NCBI GenBank assembly: GCA_021732385.1
Contig: JAKFVA010000003.1
Span: 56,622-120,621, forward strand
Origin: Burkholderiales bacterium
Lineage (GTDB): Bacteria; Pseudomonadota; Gammaproteobacteria; Burkholderiales; Burkholderiaceae_C
Direction of reading: 5' to 3'
DNA length: 64,000 nt
Positions 59,663 to 64,000 of this stretch are shown in pieces. Positions within the stretch are counted from its first letter, which is position 1; every line of letters begins with the position of its first letter. Below the pieces are notes generated by a model. That model had not been told where the DNA came from. It saw nothing but the letters and a program-made list of their open reading frames with translations, and did not search any database. The position numbers and the translations under genes are program-made.

Positions 59663-60766
59663 CTAGCGGCGCAGCCAGCGCGGCACCTTGAAGCGCACGA
59701 TGCTGACATACGCCCATACATAAGACAGTACGAACAACCCGCAAAACGCCATCAGCACGCTGGTGTTGTGCCAAAACAGCACGGCTGGAATCACGGTCAA
59801 AATAGTAAAGCCCCATAGAAAAGGCGATGTGCGGTTGTTGCGCATCAGCATGCGGCGCGAGGCGTCATCATGGAACACGCCGCGCACAATGCGGCGGTAA
59901 ATCAGCTGGTGAAAATGCAGCGCGTCAGCCACACCGGGCGACTGGCCGCGGGCCGTTTTGCGGTAGATGGAAAAAAAGGTTTCCCACACCGGGTAAATCA
60001 AAAGCAGCACTGGAAACCAGGGCGAAACCTCGGCGTGGCGCTGCACCAGCTGAATGCTGGCAATGGCCAACACCACGCCCCACAGGTAAGCGCCGCCGTC
60101 ACCGGCAAACAGCAGCCCGCGCGGGTAGTTCCAAACCAAAAAGCCCGCCGTGGCACCAGCCAGCGCCATCAGGACGCCGCACAACTGCCGGTCGTCAACC
60201 TGCAAGCTCACATACCCCAGTGCAAAACACACAATCAGGGCCACTGTGCCCGCCAGACCGTTGTAGCCGTCGATCAGATTAAAAGCGTGCGGCAAACCGG
60301 CAATTGCCAGCAACGCCAGCAGCATGGCTGGCCAGTGCGACAGCATCCACACGGCGTCCATGGCGGGCCAGCCCAGGCGCCCAATCCACAAATCCAGACC
60401 AACCACGGCAACGCTTGCCGCCAGCAGCGTCACCAGCAGGCGGTAGCGCGCGCTCAGGCGTTGGGTCAGGTCTTCGTAGACACCGCCCAGCACGGCAATC
60501 AAGGCAGCGCCCCACCAAAACAGGGCCACTGACGGTTTAAAGCTGATCTGGTTGGGCACGCCCAGGGTTTCCGAAATTTCCATCCAGGCCCAGCCCACAC
60601 TGCACGCGATGAACATACCGGCACCACCCAGGCGTGGCACGTGACCCAAATGAAAGCGCTGGGGCATCTGGATGCCGTAATGGCTTGGCCTGGTATTGCC
60701 ATAGCGAATCAGCACTGCTGAGGCAATGAAAGCGATGGAACCGCACAGAATCAATAAAATCAGCAT
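59663..60766 (-). CDS. Polyprenyl-phosphate sugar-phosphate transferase (WecA/MraY family)
   Basis: This 367-residue integral membrane protein has about ten to eleven hydrophobic segments. [32 protein letters not shown] with the metal-binding Asp, and [19 protein letters not shown] are motifs of the WecA/TagO/MraY family, which transfer a sugar-1-phosphate to undecaprenyl phosphate. It is divergent from the rmlBDC genes, suggesting it starts a rhamnose-containing surface glycan. Confidence 0.85.
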   Translation of the reverse strand: MLILLILCGSIAFIASAVLIRYGNTRPSHYGIQMPQRFHLGHVPRLGGAGMFIACSVGWAWMEISETLGVPNQISFKPSVALFWWGAALIAVLGGVYEDLTQRLSARYRLLVTLLAASVAVVGLDLWIGRLGWPAMDAVWMLSHWPAMLLALLAIAGLPHAFNLIDGYNGLAGTVALIVCFALGYVSLQVDDRQLCGVLMALAGATAGFLVWNYPRGLLFAGDGGAYLWGVVLAIASIQLVQRHAEVSPWFPVLLLIYPVWETFFSIYRKTARGQSPGVADALHFHQLIYRRIVRGVFHDDASRRMLMRNNRTSPFLWGFTILTVIPAVLFWHNTSVLMAFCGLFVLSYVWAYVSIVRFKVPRWLRR

Positions 60767-60941
60767 GAGTTGCTAGGCCAGGGCGTGGCCCGTTGCTGGT
60801 CCTGAAGTTACAGCTATTATCCTTGCGGCATTCAATGCTCCACTTGAGGCCGCGTAACAAGATGTTGAACTGCTTCGGTCTGCGTGACCACAGCCAAGGT
60901 CTCCCAACCCATTTTTACCTAACGCGCTGCGAGTCAACACC

Positions 60942-61946
60942 GTGATTTTGCTCACTGGAGGCTGTGGCTTCATAGGCGCAGCGCTGCTGCGTCACTGGCT
61001 GGCCACCACTGACGAGCCTGTGCTCAATCTCGACGCCCTGACCTACGCCGGCCAGGCCGCCAACGTGGCCGAGCTGGCCGGCCACCCGCGCTATGCGTTT
61101 TGCCAGGGTGACATTGGCAACGGCGATTTGCTCGCCACGCTGCTACGCCAGCGCCAGCCGCGCGCCGTGCTGCACCTGGCGGCTGAAACCCATGTTGACC
61201 GCTCGCTCTCTGGGCCACTGGCCTTTGGCCAGACCAATGCGCTGGGCACATTGCAACTGCTGACCGCCGTGCGGGCCTACTGGCAAACGCTGGATGCCAC
61301 AGCAGCGCAGCAGTTCCGCTTTTTGCAGGTCTCCACCGACGAGGTATTTGGCTCACTGGCCGCCACCGCCCCGGCCAGCATGGAAGCCAGCGCCTACCAG
61401 CCCAACAACAGCTATGCCGCATCCAAAGCCGCTGCCGACCATTTTGTGCGGGCCTTTCACATCAGCCACGGCCTGCCCACACTCACCACCCACAGCAGCA
61501 ACAACTACGGCGAGCGCCAGCATGCGGAAAAACTGATTCCTCGCATGATCCACAACGCCCTGCACGGCCTGCCCCTGCCGGTGTATGGCGACGGCCAGCA
61601 GGTGCGTGACTGGCTTTATGTAGACGACCACTGCCGCGCCTTGTGCGCCGTGCTGGCGCGCGGCGTGCCCGGCCAAACCTACAACATTGGCGCAGGCAAC
61701 GAGCGCAGCAACCTGCGCGTGGTGCAACAGCTATGCGACCTGCTCGACACCCTGCGCCCACGCGCTGACGGCCTCACCTACCGCCAGCTCATCGCGCACA
61801 CCGAAGACCGCCCCGGCCACGACCGGCGCTACAGCCTGGACTGCCGCAAGATCAAAGACGAGCTGGGCTGGCAGGCGCAAATGCCGTTTGACCAGGGCCT
61901 GCTGCGCACCGTGCAGTGGTATCTGAGCCAAACCGGCGCGCCATGA
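60942..61946 (+). CDS. rmlB: dTDP-glucose 4,6-dehydratase
   Basis: This 334-residue enzyme starts at GTG 60942 (MILLTGGCGFIGAALLRHWL). The NAD-binding GGCGFIG is at 6-12, the catalytic STDEVFG at 131-137 and YAASK at 158-162 with Tyr158 and Lys162. It makes dTDP-4-keto-6-deoxyglucose for rhamnose synthesis. Its stop overlaps the rmlD start as ATGA. No ATG start is well placed, so GTG is accepted. Confidence 0.9.
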   Translation: MILLTGGCGFIGAALLRHWLATTDEPVLNLDALTYAGQAANVAELAGHPRYAFCQGDIGNGDLLATLLRQRQPRAVLHLAAETHVDRSLSGPLAFGQTNALGTLQLLTAVRAYWQTLDATAAQQFRFLQVSTDEVFGSLAATAPASMEASAYQPNNSYAASKAAADHFVRAFHISHGLPTLTTHSSNNYGERQHAEKLIPRMIHNALHGLPLPVYGDGQQVRDWLYVDDHCRALCAVLARGVPGQTYNIGAGNERSNLRVVQQLCDLLDTLRPRADGLTYRQLIAHTEDRPGHDRRYSLDCRKIKDELGWQAQMPFDQGLLRTVQWYLSQTGAP

Positions 61947-62947
61947 ATATTGTTTTGCTGGGCGCTGGCGGCCAACTGGGCCGGCAACTGGCGCGCAGCC
62001 TGGCTGCGCTGGGCACACTAACTGCGCTAACCCGCACAGGCAGGCCCGCCACGGCGGCTCACCCCGCGTTGTGTGGCGACTTGTGCCAACCCAGCGCGCT
62101 GGCGCAAACCCTGAGCCACCTGCGCCCTGACGTGGTGGTCAATGCCGCGGCCTACACCAACGTCGACCACGCTGAAATCAACCCGCAAGCCGCTCATGCC
62201 GTTAACGCGCGCGGCTGCGAAGCCCTGGCCAGCGCCGTGCAAGAACTCGGCGCGCACCTGGTGCATTTTTCCACCGACTACGTGTTTGACGGTGCCGGTG
62301 AAAAGCCCTGGCAAGAAAGTGACCTGTGCCGCCCGCTCAACGCCTATGGCCGCAGCAAACTGGCGGGCGAGCAGGCCATTGCCGCCGCTTGCAGCCGCTA
62401 CTGGATTTTTCGCACCAGTTGGCTCTATGAGTTGGCCAGCACCAACTTTCTGACCACGGTGCTGGATGCCGCGCAACGCGGCGAGCGCCTGCAAATCGTC
62501 TGCGATCAATGGGGCGCGCCGACCCGCGCCGCCTGGGTGGCCGACACGCTGGCGCAAGTGCTGCAACCGCCTGAGCGCGGGCCAGCCAGGCAGCAAGCCG
62601 CAGCGTCCGGCATCTACCACCTGGCTGCCGCTGGCCACACCGATTGGTACGCCTATGCCCAATACGCGCTGCAAGAAGCCAGCGCTTGCGGGGCACAGTT
62701 AAAAACCACGGTGCAGCAGGTGCAGGCCATTGCAGCGGCGGCACGCGGCGGCACCGTGCGCCCAGTCAACTCGCGGCTGGACACGGCTTTGCTGCAAACC
62801 ACCTTTGGCATCACCCCGCCGCCCTGGCAAGACGGTGTGCGCCGTGTGGTGGCGCAGTGGGCGCGCGCCCAGGCGCAAGGCCAAGTTCAAACGCCGATGC
62901 AGACGCAGGCGCAGGCGCAAACTCAGCTCCACACGCCAGTGCAATGA
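61943..62947 (+). CDS. rmlD: dTDP-4-dehydrorhamnose reductase
   Basis: This 334-residue enzyme starts MNIVLLGAGGQLGRQLARSL and has the SDR body with VNAAAYTNVDHAEINPQAAH, the STDYVFDGAGEKPWQESDLC catalytic segment and YGRSKLAGEQAIAAACSRYW. It reduces dTDP-4-dehydrorhamnose to dTDP-rhamnose. The last about 26 residues are Gln/Ala-rich (AQAQGQVQTPMQTQAQAQTQ), beyond the normal end of the family. ATG overlaps the rmlB stop. Confidence 0.9.
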   Translation: MNIVLLGAGGQLGRQLARSLAALGTLTALTRTGRPATAAHPALCGDLCQPSALAQTLSHLRPDVVVNAAAYTNVDHAEINPQAAHAVNARGCEALASAVQELGAHLVHFSTDYVFDGAGEKPWQESDLCRPLNAYGRSKLAGEQAIAAACSRYWIFRTSWLYELASTNFLTTVLDAAQRGERLQIVCDQWGAPTRAAWVADTLAQVLQPPERGPARQQAAASGIYHLAAAGHTDWYAYAQYALQEASACGAQLKTTVQQVQAIAAAARGGTVRPVNSRLDTALLQTTFGITPPPWQDGVRRVVAQWARAQAQGQVQTPMQTQAQAQTQLHTPVQ

Positions 62948-62954
62948 GGCCCGC

Positions 62955-63524
62955 ATGAAAGTCACCCCCACCGCCTTGCCCGAGGTTTTGCTCATCCAGC
63001 CAGTTGTGCATGCCGACGCGCGCGGCTTTTTTACCGAACGCTTCAACCAGCGCGACTTTGCCCGCGCCACGGGCCAAAACGTGCAGTTTGTGCAAGACAA
63101 CCACTCGCATTCGGCACATGCCGTGCTGCGCGGCCTGCACTACCAAAGCACCGAGCCGCAAGGCAAGCTGGTGCAGGTGCAAAGTGGCCGCGTGTTTGAT
63201 GTGGCGGTCGATGTGCGTGCCAACTCGCCCACCCTGGGCCAGTGGGTCGGGCTGGAACTCAGTAGCGCGCATCATCAACAACTCTGGATACCGGCGGGTT
63301 TCGCCCACGGTTTTTTGGTGCTCTCCGAGCAGGCCGATGTGCTCTACAAAACCACCACCTACTACCAGCCCCAGGCCGAGCAGGTGCTGGCCTGGAACGA
63401 CCCCAGCCTGGCAATTGACTGGCCGCTGGCCGCGCTGCACAGCGCCCCGCTGCTGTCGGCGCGGGATGCATTGGGAAAAGCGTGGTCCGATGCGCCTCGG
63501 CTGGTGGTGTCTAGCGCTGTTTAG
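62955..63524 (+). CDS. rmlC: dTDP-4-dehydrorhamnose 3,5-epimerase
   Basis: This 189-residue cupin has DARGFFTERFNQRDFARATG, QDNHSHSAHAVLRGLHYQST with the catalytic His in GLHYQ, and QLWIPAGFAHGFLVLSEQAD. It epimerises C3 and C5 before reduction by RmlD. The gene follows rmlD by seven bases. No rmlA (glucose-1-phosphate thymidylyltransferase) is found before the IS30 end. Confidence 0.95.
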   Translation: MKVTPTALPEVLLIQPVVHADARGFFTERFNQRDFARATGQNVQFVQDNHSHSAHAVLRGLHYQSTEPQGKLVQVQSGRVFDVAVDVRANSPTLGQWVGLELSSAHHQQLWIPAGFAHGFLVLSEQADVLYKTTTYYQPQAEQVLAWNDPSLAIDWPLAALHSAPLLSARDALGKAWSDAPRLVVSSAV

Positions 63525-63906
63525 CGGCGACTCGCTACCACCAGCGACGGCTGGCGCAGGCTGGCAGTTCTCAGGTCGGCAGTTGATGGGTCGCCTGCTT
63601 TAATTTGCTACTAAATACATAGTATTTTTTGATAGCAGCACCCGCACGTATCTATTGGGGTTTACTGCTTATTGATGCTTAAAAATAGCCTGTTTTCTTG
63701 AAATTTAGCTTGGCAGGTACTGTTTGGGGTGTTTTGCGGGCTGGTGGGGCTGGTTTTTAAGTATTTGAGGCTGTTTTTGAGTGCCGTATAGGGGTTTTAG
63801 CTAGCGGTTATGTGCGGGTAGCGCTATGGTTTTTTACTATGCTTTTTATAGTGTTTGGTGCCTTGTTTTTGTTGGCGGTCTCAACTTCAAGCGCAACACG
63901 TGGAGG
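63525..63906. other. Intergenic region with a repeat element and IS boundary
   Basis: About 380 bases lie between rmlC and the IS30 transposase end, with no gene of note. They hold the second inverted-repeat element and, near 63874-63899, GGCGGTCTCAACTTCAAGCG, a sequence typical of an IS30-family terminal region. Confidence 0.6.
63606..63850. repeat. MITE-like inverted-repeat element, copy 2
   Basis: The left arm starts TGCTACT and includes ATAGTATTTTTTGATAGC (63619-63636) then AGCACCCGCAC. The right arm ends with GCGGGTAGCGCTATGG and TTTTTTACTAT (to 63840). Arms match copy 1 closely, with the same central AT-rich interior. The outer right flank differs from copy 1 and may be truncated or diverged. 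Confidence 0.6.
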
Positions 63907-64000
63907 TTACTGCAAGACATCTGGCTGGCTCTGAAGGCGAGCCAGATGTTGGCTATACACCTCAAGTGGAGACAGCCAGCCCAAAGTCTTTCGGGGTCTG
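63907..64000 (-). CDS. IS30-family transposase, C-terminal end (gene continues past the window)
   Basis: The last 31 codons on the minus strand read RPRKTLGWLSPLEVYSQHLA then RLQSQPDVLQ and a TAA at 63909-63907. RPRKTLGW is the typical C-terminal motif of IS30-family DDE transposases. The remaining gene lies beyond 64000, so the IS interrupts or flanks the rhamnose locus downstream of rmlC. Confidence 0.8.
   Translation of the reverse strand, partial: RPRKTLGWLSPLEVYSQHLARLQSQPDVLQ

Noticed and set aside
1..64000. CRISPR array, rRNA or tRNA genes
   Set aside because: No regularly spaced repeat series and no recognisable tRNA or rRNA sequence was seen on reading either strand.

Overview
The window reads as chromosome from a betaproteobacterium of the order Burkholderiales, most likely Comamonadaceae (Rhodoferax/Polaromonas-like). 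This is inferred from high-GC coding DNA, the argB-slmA neighbourhood, a polyhydroxyalkanoate granule protein, a wax-ester/diacylglycerol acyltransferase, a large acyl-CoA operon and short extragenic repeats of a comamonad style. I could run no database search, so family calls rest on motifs and remembered family features. I saw no rRNA, tRNA or CRISPR array.

Region 1 (1-613) is the 3' end of a host FAD-dependent dehydrogenase gene. Region 2 (about 633-24863) is a Mu-like transposable prophage with a long non-contractile tail in the style of Pseudomonas phages B3 and D3112. It carries late-early regulators (GemA, Mor), a protease with nested scaffold, capsid, connector, tail-tube, tape-measure, receptor-binding and hub genes, and ends with a com-DNA adenine methylase pair. 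No transposase A/B, terminase or lysis gene is visible. The portal gene survives only as its C-terminal end, and portal'-F-G lie inverted at the left edge, so the element is rearranged and probably defective. Repeated ATTTATCGCG motifs and a terminal CA mark a plausible right end.

Region 3 (24.9-28.5 kb) holds two divergent regulator/enzyme pairs: LysR with a haloacid dehalogenase-like protein, and a CGNR zinc-finger regulator with an alpha/beta hydrolase of the Asp-nucleophile type. Both enzymes carry twin-arginine leaders. Region 4 (28.5-39.3 kb) is core metabolism: HtpX, a DUF3025 protein, dihydroorotase, a glutamate/aspartate ABC transporter with aspartase, a LysR regulator, WS/DGAT and acyl-CoA-binding protein.

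Region 5 (39.2-41.7 kb) is a small accessory island: a lipoprotein with a coupled short protein, an inverted-repeat element and a HigBA-type toxin-antitoxin pair. Region 6 (41.7-57.9 kb) is acyl-CoA and transport metabolism. Its centre is a leftward beta-oxidation operon: TetR regulator, acyl-CoA dehydrogenase, FadN-type dehydrogenase/hydratase, thiolase, TPR-methyltransferase, TesB-like thioesterase, enoyl-CoA hydratase and hotdog thioesterase. A 22-bp operator-like palindrome precedes the regulator.

Region 7 (58-64 kb) has slmA and argB, then a polyprenyl-phosphate sugar-phosphate transferase and rmlBDC for dTDP-rhamnose. These are followed by a second copy of the inverted-repeat element and the 3' end of an IS30-family transposase that runs off the window.
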